A DNA stretch of 64,000 nucleotides from Ostrinia nubilalis (lineage: Eukaryota > Arthropoda > Insecta > Lepidoptera > Crambidae), in contig NW_026973566.1 of the NCBI RefSeq assembly GCF_963855985.1, forward strand, positions 4,006,501-4,070,500, in the 5' to 3' direction. Numbering within the stretch: the first letter of the stretch is position 1; each line of letters begins with the position of its first letter. A program made the position numbers and the translations under genes. Below are positions 54,383-64,000 of this stretch, one piece after another. The notes beneath the pieces were generated by a model that worked only from the letters and a program-made list of their open reading frames with translations, ran no database searches and was not told the origin of the DNA.

Positions 54383-55346
54383 TAAATGTTTTACATGTTC
54401 CAAAGTTGCAAGTAAATTTATTTTTAGTTGTTTGTGCCATTGACAAAGGCTATAAAATGGTAGTACAGAGTTCTAATGAATGTTGCTTTACTAAGGATGG
54501 TAGGACAACATGCACCTCATCACGCTGCGCGCTGTGGAGATTTGTTTATCATGAATTTTAATTTTAAAGGAAAAGTAGCTTTCAAAAGTGTGAATTAGTG
54601 GCATGAAGTTCTAGCACATCAAAATTACAACCATGTTAAAATGTATTAAATAAATTTAATGTGAAACATGAAGGGGTGAGTGACCAGTGTATTTCTTGCC
54701 TTAAGGGGAAACAGCATAGACAGCCATTTCATAGTAGTGATTATAGGGCATCCACTCCAGGTGAATTAATTTACATGGACTTGTGTGGTCCTATGGAGGA
54801 GTGTTCTCTCGGTGGTTCTAGATACTTTTTGTTGTGTAAAGATGACTATAGTAGCTTTCGATTTTTATATTTTCTAAAGAACAAGTGGGAAGTTAAAGAT
54901 AAAATTTTTGATTTCATAAATAAATTTGAAAATGAGACGGGGTATAAAATTAAGATTGTTAGGTCAGACAATGGGACAGAGTTTATTAATAAAGGGATTT
55001 CATGCTTGTTTAACAGGAAGGGAATTACTCACCAGACATCTGTGAAATATACACCAGAACAGAATGGAAGAGCAGAACGGGAAATGAGGACAATGGTGGA
55101 ATCGGCGAGGACTATGTTGTTGGATGCAGGTTTGGGAAAGGAACTATGGGCAGAATCAATAAATACAGCAGCGTTTGTGATCAATAGAACGGGGCCTAGT
55201 AAAGAGATTAATAAAACACCATTTGAATTATTATACAAGAAGGAGTTTGACATAAATATGCTAAAGAAGTTTGGATCTGAAGTCTACATACATATTCCAA
55301 AGCAGAGAAGACTGAAGTGGGATGCGAAGGGTAAGAAGCAGGGCTT
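54383..55346 (+). pseudogene. Copia pol: protease end, GAG-pre-integrase and integrase core
   Basis: It resumes with NVLHVPKLQVNL and AIDKGYKM (protease/linker), WHEVLAHQNYNHVK (GAG-pre-integrase, after an in-frame TAG at ~54597), CISCLKGKQHRQPF (zinc region), then the integrase core IYMDLCGPM (Asp), IVRSDNGTEF (Asp), PEQNGRAEREMRTM (Glu) and the ELWAESINTAAFVINRT block. The catalytic triad is present. It is truncated at 55346 (KKQGFEY) by the following repeat. No RT or RNase H follows. Confidence 0.88.
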
Positions 55347-55565
55347 TGAATACCGTTAAAATTCAGGTATCGTTACCTTTGCCAGACGACGATAACGTTA
55401 ATAGCAAAGGTAACGTTATACCCGGTAACGATACTTTGCATGGCCTTTACCGTTAAGCTGACATACCGTTATCGATAATTTTACCGGTAAGTGATAATGT
55501 TACCATGGTCTGGTATTGGTAACGATACCAAATTACATACTAGAAGTATCGTTAAGTAACGTTAT
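55347..55565. repeat. Cluster of TAACGATA/TATCGTTA words
   Basis: At least nine copies of GTATCGTTA, GTAACGTTA, TACCGTTA or their inverses lie within ~210 bp, in both orientations, starting exactly where the Copia frame is cut. The pattern looks like the subterminal region of a non-autonomous DNA transposon (hAT-like in style); the other end was not identified. Confidence 0.5.
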
Positions 55566-56402
55566 TTTATTCTATCTCTTTCTTTCAGATTTCTGAGTCA
55601 GTGGTTACATTATAGATTCATGCTATTAGTTATTAGTGTCATCAATTAATAATTGGAATATTATGTACCTAGTTCCTAGATGGTGTAAAGTTTTTTTTAG
55701 CAAGCACATTGCGCGCATTACACCGGTCAACAAAAAAAAAAAATTTTTTTGCGCATGGATTTTACTTATTATATTCTGATTATATAAGCAAATTTATATA
55801 AAAAAGTGCGATTACAAATCGAAAATATTTGCTTTTTAAGAAGTGATAGCGATTTGAATTTTCCATCTTCATAGTAAAATGTCTCTAAAGATGCACGTCA
55901 CATTCTCATTGGGATATATTTAAAGATAATTATGGGGGCTTATTCGCAAGAACAAGGGGCACGCTTTCATCAAAATATAGTGGGATTTGAAAGACGACGT
56001 TACCAAGGCCAGTATACTGAAAGCGTCATAGGGTTAGATTTTTATGAGAAAAATCTTCTATAGAACATGAGAGGAGATTAGAACTTTACATTTTTAATAA
56101 ATATTTGGACTCTATTTTAAATTTTCTCTTGTGAGAATGAATCTTAAATGGATGTTTGGTATGTTTTAATAATTAGAAAGAATGGAAGAAAGAAAGAAAA
56201 AAAAATATTTGGCTACAAATTAAATCATCTCTATGTTCATGTTTCATACATTCATTTATATGAATTTTTCTATTTTTTACACATAAAAGCAAATTCAGAA
56301 CAATTTTTTGTTGTCATTCTTATTTCTAGTTATTAAAGCAATAAAAATAAGCTATGCATAACCCGTGCGCAAAAATGCTGTAGACAGTTGTTATTAAAGA
56401 AA
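55566..56402. other. AT-rich DNA, no recognised gene
   Basis: No coding or repeat signature was identified. Short open frames such as 56148-56336 show no domain. Confidence 0.45.
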
Positions 56403-57055
56403 AAACCGGCCAAGTGCGTGTCGGACTCACGCACAAAGGGTTCCGTACCATTGATTTATGAAATTAAAATTATTATTTTTTAATTTAAGTTGTTTGTAAG
56501 AAAGATTACGCGGTAATAAGCGGTTTACGATTTACGAGGTATTAAAAAAAAACTACTTACTAGATCTCGTTCAAAACAATTTTCGTTGGTAGTTTTTATA
56601 GTAATGTACATCATATGTTTTTTTTAGATTTTTCATTTTCTTATTTTAGAAGTTAGAAGGGGGGGGGGGGGGGGGCAACTTTTTTCCACTTTGGAAGCGT
56701 CTGTCACGCAAACTATTCGGTTTAGAAAAAAAGTATTTTAGAAACCTCGATATCATTTTTGAAGACCTATCCATAGATACCCCACACGTATGTGTTTGAT
56801 GAAAAAAATATTTTTGAGTTTCAGTTCTATCTAAGTATGGGGAGCCCCCAATATTTATTATTATTTTTTTATTTTTGCATCAAAATCTTAATGCGGTTCA
56901 CAAAATACATCACTTACCAAGTTTCAACAGTATAGCTCTTATAGTTTCGGAAAAAATGGCTGTGACATATGGACGGACAGACGGACGGACAGACAGACAG
57001 ACATGACGAATCTATAAGGGTTCCGTTTTTTGCCATTTGGCTACGGAACCCTAAA
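56403..57055 (+). repeat. Lepidopteran 'CCGGCCAAGTGCG' repeat, copy 2
   Basis: Same termini as 27857-28917: AAAAACCGGCCAAGTGCG at the start; (GGAC/GACA)n, 'AAGGGTTCCGTTTTTTGCC' and 'TACGGAACCCTAAAAA' at the end. It contains a pure G run of 16-17 bases at ~56657-56674. Confidence 0.75.
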
Positions 57056-57061
57056 AACGCA

Positions 57062-57900
57062 TAATCTATAATTATCTATACTTATGATAAATCTGTAGAG
57101 AGGTCAATTCTGTACATGAAATATATTTTCAAAATAACTATCAGGGGGTGGTTAATGATCTATACTGATGCCAAAAATGCAATCAGTAAAATTTTTGTCT
57201 GTCTGTCTGTCTGTATGTTCCTTATAGAAACAAAAACTACTTGACGGATTTTAACGAAATTTGGTACAATTATTCTTTGTACTCCTGGGCAGGTTATAGG
57301 ATACTTAACAATTCCCATGGGAACGGGAATTAGCGGGAAAATTATTTTGTATGAAAATACTAAACCGCTTAAGTTAGACGCTTGAAATTTGTCATGCAGG
57401 TATCTTAGAAAAGTTAAAGCTTACTTACAACAGGATATTGCAAAATTCCCACGGGAACGGGAGTTAGCGGGAAAAACATTTATTTTGTATGAAAAAATCT
57501 AAACCGCTTAAGATAGACTCTTGAATTTTAACATGCAGGTATCTTAGTAAACTTAAAGCTTAGTTACAACAGGATATTGCAAAATTCCCACGGGAACTGG
57601 AGTTAGCGGGAAAAAAAAATTGTATGAAAAAATCTAAACCGCTTAAGTTAGACGCTTGAAATTTGGCATGCAAGTATCTTAGTAAACTTCAAAATTAGAT
57701 ACAACAGGATATTGCGAAATTCCCACGGAAACTGGAATTAGCGGGAAAATCCTTTTGTATGAAAAATATAAACTGCTTAAGTTACTTAACGCTTATTTAC
57801 GACAGGATATTGCAAAATTCCCACGGAAACGGGAGTTAGCGGGAAAAAACATTTATATGAAAAAATCTAAACCGCGTAAGATAGATGAAAGGGGTAAAAC
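57062..57900 (-). repeat. Reverse copy of the tandem-unit lepidopteran repeat
   Basis: Reverse complement of the family at 23855-24527: it starts with ATCTATACTTATGATAAATC, has (GTCT)n (57198-57216), then about five ~120-bp units with GGGAACGGGAGTTAGCGGG and AAATCTAAACCGCTTAAG, ending near GGGGTAAAACGGA. Confidence 0.75.
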
Positions 57901-57902
57901 GG

Positions 57903-58042
57903 ATCCAGTCATTCCAGTCCTGAGGCAGTCGCTTTTTTGAGAAGGGGCGAAAGCAGGCAGCCTTGCGGACGCCCGTATGCACCTCGATATCTTCGGAGAT
58001 GAGGCCGTCGTGAGTCACCGTAAAAGAATATTTCCTATAGAT
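57903..58042 (-). pseudogene. LINE-E RT fragment, downstream part
   Basis: On the - strand: YSFTVTHDGLISEDIEVHTG then VRKAACF, the RT motif-B neighbourhood (TGVRQGC in intact elements; Gln replaced here). It is directly continued, across the hAT insertion, by 60242 onward (PPKIIDLLKAIYR). The end is overwritten by the repeat at 57900. Heavily decayed. Confidence 0.65.
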
Positions 58043-58544
58043 CAGGGTTTCCCAATTTTTTTTTGCCAAGGAACCCTAATGAGGATCAGTACTGTTGTAG
58101 AAAATTCAATAAAACTAGTATCTACGTTAATCTTTAAGACATAAGAAAGATATATCTTTTTGAATTATCCAAATCGGACCATTACTTACGAAGATATTAA
58201 GTAATAAACATAGGCCGTTTTTGCCGCTAAAAGTCAACGTACGCAAGGCCGCGTGACGTCATTATATCCGAATCGAGCGCAGCCGGCGTACTAATGGGAT
58301 GGAAAATATTTTTTTCCGGCTAAACTATCAGTTTTAGAAAAAAACTTTTAATAACATTTATTCTTCAAAATAAAGTAACCTATCGACCAGTAATTTTTAA
58401 AAATAAAAATTGTGAAAAATAAGTATTGCTATGTCCAAAAACCACATTTTCATAGGATTCGATGCAATGCGGAGACGCGGTTGGGGTGAGTGTAACTTAA
58501 TGATTGTTTGTATTGAACATAATAATACTTAATATGATGCTAAT

Positions 58545-58705
58545 ACCCAGTTTCTGGCCTGGGGGGGGGGGGGATAAGTCATACCCAGCTTATAGCCTGG
58601 GGGGGAGGGGCAAGCCTTACCCAACTTCTGGCCGAGGGGGAAGTCATGCCCAGTTTATGAACTGAGGAGAGGAGAGGGGCGGGGTAGTCATACCCAGCTT
58701 CTAGG
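58545..58705. repeat. G-rich minisatellite
   Basis: About four degenerate ~40-45-bp units with TCATACCCAGCTTCTAGCCT followed by long G runs (up to 15 G at 58561-58575). G-quadruplex potential. It lies inside the hAT-type element. Confidence 0.7.
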
Positions 58706-58838
58706 CTAAGATTAAATAGATTTCCAGCACGGAGCGGCTGTCCTTCCTGCAGCAGCTGGCCCGCCCATGGGAACGGCGAATAGATAGGTAGGTGCGTAGG
58801 TTTAACTCAGAAAAACTAAATAACAGGTAGGTATTAAG

Positions 58839-59483
58839 TAGTGATGAAACGGATAGTTGTTTGGCCGGATACCGGATATCCGGCCAGCTGCTAGGCCGGA
58901 TAGCCGGATATCCGGCGGCCGGATTGTTGGCCCATTGTCTCGTTGCATGTCGTGACGAGTTTAGCGCCGCACAGGTGTTTCGAACGCGATCAGTGGGTCT
59001 ATTAGTAGACTAGACTAGTCACTTTTCAAAAATCGAATTCATCCGAATAGAATGTCAGATTTTGCCACTTGTCTAGGGGGCAGATTAATTCGGGCGATTT
59101 TGGTTGCCATCGTGAGTGTGTGATTGAATAGCGAAAATTTATTTGGCAATATTTTGACATTAACAGATATTTACCATTTATGTATTCGTCATTAGAGATA
59201 ATAGCCCAGAAAAAGAAATTAGTTTTTTGAAAGGCCTTAATATGGCTTTTTTGTAACTTTTTGGACTTTTAATAAAAGCCGTCATTATTATAAGCCATTT
59301 TATTGATATCTATTTACCCCAAAGATTTAATGTATTTCATTTTATTAATAGGAAATTGTCGTAGTTTTTTAATATCCGGTATCCGGCCGGATAGTGAGTT
59401 ACTATCCGGTATCCGGCCGGATAGTAAATTTAGGCCGGATATCCGGCCTACCGGATAGTTACCGGATATCCGTTTCATCTCTA
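58839..59483. mobile_element. hAT-type MITE, 645 bp, TSD GTATTAAG
   Basis: Terminal inverted repeats TAGTGATGAAACGGATA and (inverted, right) TAGAGATGAAACGGATA. The 8-bp TSD GTATTAAG is at 58831-58838 and 59484-59491. Arms near both ends are built of GGCCGGATA/TATCCGGCC words. No coding frame. It sits inside the larger hAT-type element, so it is younger. Confidence 0.88.
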
Positions 59484-60241
59484 GTATTAAGTGTACATCG
59501 AAATGATTTTCATAGCAATGTCATATTGTTAGAAGTTATACCTTATTGTTAGAAGTAAATAAATTAATACTTATACATTTTTATATTTTACTTGGAAGAA
59601 GATATGACTCTAACAACACTTATGTACACTTTATTTGAATAAATCGCCAAATATACCACCGCGGAGACCCCAATCGCGTCTCTGCGTGCCATTGAATCGT
59701 ATGAGCGTATGGATTTTTTGCGTTATTTTTCACAATTTCCATTTTTAAAAATTACCTATCGATAGCTTACTTTATTCTGATGAATAAATGTCATTACAAG
59801 TTTTTCTCTAAAACTGATAATTTGGCTAGAAAAAAATATTTTCTATCCACGCAGTACGCCGGCAGCGTTCGGATCGGATATAATGACGTCATCGTCCCCG
59901 CGCCGGGCGGTCAGTGAACTTTTTTAGTAATTTGGCCATAACTTCGTCAATTTTTGTCGTAGAACAAAAATTTTTGCACTGTGTATTAAGGATTTCTTAG
60001 CCCTATAAATCTGCATTCACAGCTAAAAATCGAAATGATCCTCATTGATTATACTTTTCCTAGCGGAACCCCCGTACTACTCCGCCCGCACGCCCTGCCC
60101 CTCCCTTGTGCGTAAACAAGTCGGTGCGAGCGAACAACGTCGGTCACGAAACGTGGGATAATATTTTTACGGAACCCTTGCGGCCTTTCCACGGAACCCC
60201 AGGGTTCCGCGGACCACCATTCGGGAACCGCTGCTATAGAT

Positions 60242-60599
60242 GGCCTTCAGTAGGTCGATGATTTTCGGCGGGACACCAAATGTCAGCGAGTCACGACCAT
60301 ATACTTGCCTACTAGCGTATCAAAGGCTTTTTCAAAGTCTTCAAAGGTTGATAGACTTCCCTTTGCCATTGTGATGCCTGCTCCAAAATGATATGCAAAG
60401 TATTGATCTTGTCGATCGGTGCACGAGCGATTCGGGCGGAAGCCGCCTGTTCCCTACGCAAAAGAGGTTGAACGGCCCCCGATAACCTCTCCAAGATAAT
60501 CTTGCAGAAAACCTTTGACGGTATCAAGAGCAAAGTGATACCTTTCCAATTCCAGTGATACCTTTCTTTGGCACAGTAATTAAAAGTTAGTTCCGATTA
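60242..60599 (-). pseudogene. LINE-E RT fragment, upstream part
   Basis: On the - strand: KVFCKIILERLSGAVQPLLR, IDKINTLHIILEQASQWQRE, then a decayed motif A region and FGVPPKIIDLLKAIY up to the hAT TSD. This is the finger-palm part of a LINE reverse transcriptase (motif A Asp not clearly preserved). It is joined at the right to a Gypsy relic. Confidence 0.7.
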
Positions 60600-61035
60600 T
60601 GCGATGCTTCAATTGGGAAGCCTAGGCCTTATTTGCCACCTGAATTTTCGCCCCTATAAGGCGCGTTTTTTGAAGCTTCATGGTTTAAGTCATCCTGGTT
60701 TAAGGGCATCTACACGTCTAATGGCTGAACGTTACGTGTGGCCTGGTATGAAGAAGGACTGTCGAAATCGGGTTCGTTCTTGCCTCAAGTGTCAACATAG
60801 CAAGGTTAGCAGACATACCCGCACACCTGTTGGTGACATTGATCTTCCTTCCGGCATATCCACGTTGATATTATTGGGCGTCTTCCACTTAGCAAAGGGT
60901 TCCAGTACTGTTTTACTGCCGTAGGGCTGGTCCATCTGCAACATAACGGCCAAGGAAGTTGCTGAAACTCTTACTAGGGAATGGATGGCTCATTTCGGTG
61001 TTCCGTCTGTGGTAACAACTAGAGTTTGCAATATC
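60600..61035 (+). pseudogene. Gypsy integrase relic
   Basis: Fragments in shifting frames: SIGKPRPYLPPEFRPY, LHGLSHPGLRASTRLMAERY and VWPGMKKDC (zinc-finger His part), SCLKCQHSKVSRHTRTPVG (Cys part), a decayed first-Asp region, then AKEVAETLTREWMAHFGVPS before the second-Asp region is lost. A different Gypsy lineage from the element at 44.35 kb, and much older. Confidence 0.75.
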
Positions 61036-61114
61036 GGATAGTTTTCAATTCCAGAACTGATTTCCGATATTGGGCACTCAACTCCGGAATTCCGGTTCTA
61101 GTTCCGGAAATGAT

Positions 61115-61230
61115 TAGCGCCTCTCGACAAACATGTACACGTATGTGGCATCCACTTCAGAACCTTGCCCCATCGGTCGTCTGTTCTGCGTACTATGTGC
61201 GCTGCCCATTACCACTTTAGCTTGCTAATT
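61115..61230 (+). repeat. Lepidopteran retroposon 3' fragment
   Basis: Contains CTTGCCCCATCGGTCGTCTG, CTGCGTACTATGTGC and 'CCATTACCACTTTAGCTTGC', the same family as 32760-32870. Confidence 0.6.
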
Positions 61231-61233
61231 CGA

Positions 61234-61433
61234 CAGCTATACAGAAAGGGGTAAATGGGTATATGAGCCGACACTAGCCCATGTTAACGTGGGCATATAA
61301 ATGATATGGTGAAGTCAGAAATTTGATGTCATCATTTTATCCGATTTGTATGAAAATTAAAATAATTAAAATGAAGATATCAATTTTCTCACTTCACTCG
61401 GCTCAATTATACAAATTTACCTAACACCCTGTA
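61234..61433. mobile_element. Short MITE, ~200 bp
   Basis: Imperfect inverted ends: ACAG...GGTAAATGGGTATATGAGCC at the left, and from the right, inverted, ACAGGGTGTTAGGTAAATTT with GAGCCGA further in. Flanked by AT/TAT. No coding frame. Confidence 0.55.
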
Positions 61434-61436
61434 TGT

Positions 61437-62365
61437 CAGGTGACTTTAGTTCGTTTACGAATCTCCTCATTTCTGGTTCGATCTCGAAAAGAAACTGAGC
61501 ATAGCACTCTCCTTTGAGCTTATTATAAGGCCTACAGTGAAAAGCCACGTTTCCGAACCGTATGTCATCATTACTAGTAACACACACTGATTGTAAACTT
61601 TCGTCTTTAGGCACTGAGGTGTTTTGGTCGAAAATATATTATGACGTAGTTTCCCGAAAGCTGCCCAGTCGAATTCAATTCGATGTATTATTACATCTCC
61701 CTGCCTCACAGTCACAGCTCGCTGCAGAGGAATCGCTCTCGTGCTCAGCCAGGCTTAAAGACCTTATAGCCTGAACGCCAGGCATATTGGCAAGTTAGAC
61801 TCTTCGGTCTTCTGTATAACCTGCCGTAGTGTATAGATGCGGTATATTGTAAACTTTTCGATGGCCGGCTTCTTCGAGAGGCTATAAGTCATCGGACCTA
61901 CGCACAGAACTATTTGACTCAGATCCCAGATGGGTCTGTAATTCCTTAATAATAAGGCTTTTACCCCTTTCTTGAAGAAAAACACCACCAAACTTTTGTT
62001 CCATGCCTCTGGCATTATTCCCTGAACTAAGACGGAGTTATAGTCTCTGAAGGACTTTCAGTATCGGTTTATGACCCGCCGCATTCAAAAAGCTTCGAGG
62101 TTATTCCGTCATCACCCGGTGCCTTGTTGTTCTTTAGCTGTTTGAGAGCCATCCAATCTTGTATGGGCTGATTTCCGAGATATCTTCTTCTATTTTGTGG
62201 CGTCGAACCTTTGACCAGGCATACGGCTAAGCAATGTAGTAGTACAGGAGGGTAAAGAAGGGCAGCCATAGTAGATAACACAGAGTTATTCAGGAGAGTG
62301 CAAATAAGAGTTGCAGCAACCGTAATTAAGGATCGGCTGGGACGAACAAGGATAGGCGAATCCAA
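61437..62365 (-). pseudogene. LINE-F RT fragments (internally deleted)
   Basis: On the - strand: QDWMALKQLKNNKAPGDDGI (~62130, RT entry block), MPEAWNKSLVVFFFKKG and LLRNYRPIWDLS (~61990-61925), KFTIYRIYTLRQVIQKTEES (~61840), then a junction directly to the C-terminal IEFDWAAFGKLR and QCLKTKVYNQCVLLVMMTYGSETW (~61680-61520). Motifs A to C of the RT are missing, so an internal deletion joined the N-terminal and C-terminal thirds. Confidence 0.75.
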
Positions 62366-62804
62366 TTTGCGAGGCTTGACAGGGATGCGTTGGTTAAGGT
62401 GGCCCTTTATAAGGCTTGGGAGCTTGCCGGTAACGAGCTATTGGACGTAGAGAGGGTTATTAATTATATGTACATTTTCTACTTTGTCTAAGATAAGCAC
62501 GAGAACGATTTGTCCAAAACATATGAATGTGGTCATATTCAATGCAGGATTAAGTGCCCTTCAACCTTCATGAAGACCACTTTTCGATAGGGTAAGTCCT
62601 TCACTCGGTATAAGTGGAAAACCGAAAAAACGCCCCTTTCGGGGGCCCCCATCACTTAAGCACAAGCACAACCCCGTCGAAGTCTAAAACCTAGGAGAGT
62701 CTTTATGGGCAACAAATGAAGCCATTAAAAACGTAATAAAATCTTTTGTAAGAATTATTTCCGATTTGATTCATTTTTGTGTTTAACTCTACTGGCCTAT
62801 TATT
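62366..62804. other. No recognised gene
   Basis: 440 bp without coding or repeat signature, except a short hairpin (GCCCCTTTCGGGGGC at ~62631). Confidence 0.4.
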
Positions 62805-64000
62805 AGTAACTAGCGGCCGCCTCGTACGCGTGGCTCCTGTTTTACCCCCTTCAGCTATCTAACGCGGTTTAAATTTTTTCATACAAAAGTTTTTTAAGAG
62901 TTTTTTCAAACTTACTATGATTGTATACCTCTAAGTCTGAACTGAGTTACGAGCATTAGAAGTTGATAATTTTACATACTAGATTTGCTTTCTGCGCTCA
63001 AGTTTTGTAAGAAATTGCAACAAAATAGTGACATTGTATGTGTAAACAAACAATACCATCCATTATAGGCTCCAGCCATCAGTGTGAAGCAGAATCAGCG
63101 CAATAAAAAAGACGCCAATTTCCGGCATTGTCTTTTCTTACAAAACTTGTGCGCAGAAAGCAAATCTAGTATGTAAAATCATCAACTTCTAATGCTCGTA
63201 ACTCAGTTCAGACTGAGTATAGAGGTATACATGTCATAGTAAGTTTGGTTTATTACACTATTTTGTAACCAAAAAACATAGTTTGGTTGATGGCCGCGCG
63301 AAAAAAAAAGACGCCAATTTCCGGCATTGTCTTTTACTAAGGTACCTGCATGCCAAATGTCAGGCGTCTAACTTAAGCGGTTTAGATTTTTCACACAAAA
63401 GGATTTTCCTGATAATTCCCGGTCCCTTGTGAATTTCGGGAATTCCATGTTGTAACTGAGCTTTAAGTTTATTAAGGTACTTACATGCCAAATTTCAAGC
63501 ATCTAACTTAAGCGGTTTAGATTTTTCATACAAAAGGATTTTCCCGCGAATTCCCGTTCCCCTGGGAATTTTGGGAATTGCATGTTGTAACTAAGCTTTA
63601 AGTTTACTAAGGTACCTACACACCAAATTTCAAGCGTCTAACTTAAGCGGTTTAGATTTTTCATACAAATGTTTTTCCCGCTAACTCCCTTTCCCGTGGG
63701 AATTTTGCAATATCCTGTTGTAACTAAGGTACCTACATGCCAAATGGCAATGCCAGATTTTGTATGGAAAGTGGCGTCTTTTTTTTTTCGCGCGGCCATC
63801 GACCAAACTTTGATTTTTGATTACAAAATAGTGTAATAAACCAAACTTACTATGGCATGTATACCTCTAAACTCAGTCTGAACTGAGTTACGAGCATTAG
63901 AAGTTTGATGATTTTCATACTAGATTTGCTTTTTGTGCGCAAGTTTTGTAAGAAATTGCAACAAAATATTGCGCTATTTTTTTATTGCGCTGATTCTGCT
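62805..64000 (+). repeat. Lepidopteran tandem-unit repeat with inverted arms, cut by the window end
   Basis: It starts TAACTAGCGGCCGCC. A fold-back segment (about 62905-63247) has arms that read ACTTACTATGATTGTATACC inward from the left and the inverse from the right. Then come ~125-bp units (63330-63740) as at 24 kb, and a second partial copy of the fold-back (63750-64000) in inverted relation, with GACGCCAATTTCCGGCATTG near 63303 versus its counterpart near 63745-63775. Confidence 0.7.

Larger units (their letters stand above)
58043..60233. mobile_element. Non-autonomous hAT-type transposon, 2191 bp, 8-bp TSD
   Basis: The ends are CAGGGTTTCCCAA (left) and, inverted from the right, CAGCGGTTCCCGAA, matching the CAGnGGTTCCC style of hAT elements. 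The 8-bp TSD CTATAGAT lies at 58035-58042 and 60234-60241. The inner ~350 bp of each arm are imperfect inverted repeats (GACGTCATTATATCCGA at ~58256 versus TCGGATATAATGACGTC at ~59873). No transposase frame. A second element (58839-59483) and a G-rich minisatellite lie inside. Confidence 0.88.

Overview
The window reads as repeat-dense DNA from an insect, almost certainly a moth or butterfly. It is AT-rich. It carries several sequence families that I recall as abundant in Lepidoptera: the 'CCGGCCAAGTGCGAGTCGG' repeat (27857-28917, 56403-57055), the 'GCGACTTCGTGCGCGTGG' family with its ~125-bp tandem units (23855, 57062, 62805), and the 'CCAGCAGTGGACGTC' retroposon tail (32.9 kb, 52.15 kb). I find no convincing single-copy host gene. 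Almost everything is a transposable element (TE), and the interest lies in the nesting order, which several target-site duplications (TSDs) let one read.

Left block (250-31812). A non-LTR retrotransposon (LINE-A, + strand, CR1/Jockey group) was split by a BEL/Pao LTR retroelement (814-26922; 235-bp LTRs differing at one base; TSD CTACC) carrying gag, pol and an env gene of baculovirus-F type. The BEL pol holds a 138-bp fold-back MITE. Its env gene is split at the signal peptide by a 17.5-kb insert (7191-24731) bounded by two copies of one tRNA-derived SINE. That insert contains a MITE (7471-8401), a DNA transposon derivative (8464-10357), a truncated LINE-B (- strand), a palindromic MITE (12311-12986), an intact pogo-like transposon (16023-20298), a minisatellite with an ATG-less open frame on the - strand (21776-22390), and another MITE (22458-23041). 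LINE-A is interrupted again at 27001-29302 and then runs to its 3' end near 31.8 kb.

Middle block (31.8-40.5 kb). This holds a MITE hairpin, a decayed BEL/Pao RNase H-integrase relic on the - strand (32030-32700), featureless AT-rich DNA, and an RTE-like LINE-C (35970-40530). LINE-C has a 13-bp TSD and a 5' inversion typical of twin priming, and a solo LTR (40029-40473) sits in its RT.

Nested block (40.5-55.3 kb). A Copia element (+) is split by LINE-D (-), which is split by a full-length Gypsy element (44352-50703; identical 244-bp LTRs, TSD CTCT). The Gypsy has a small leader gene for a predicted acylated membrane microprotein, a gag without zinc knuckle, a pol with an unusual 60-bp diverged tandem duplication inside the RT, and a frameshifted integrase.

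Right block (55.3-64 kb). A 2.2-kb hAT-type element (58043-60233, 8-bp TSD), itself holding a smaller hAT-type MITE (58839-59483, 8-bp TSD), splits a LINE RT relic (-). Around it are Gypsy integrase and LINE RT relics, and lepidopteran tandem-unit repeats with inverted arms run off the window end.

The genes do not form a host pathway. They are retroelement gag/pol/env sets and one DNA transposase. The only frames that look intact are the pogo-like transposase, the Gypsy leader gene and gag, and the ORF1 of LINE-C.
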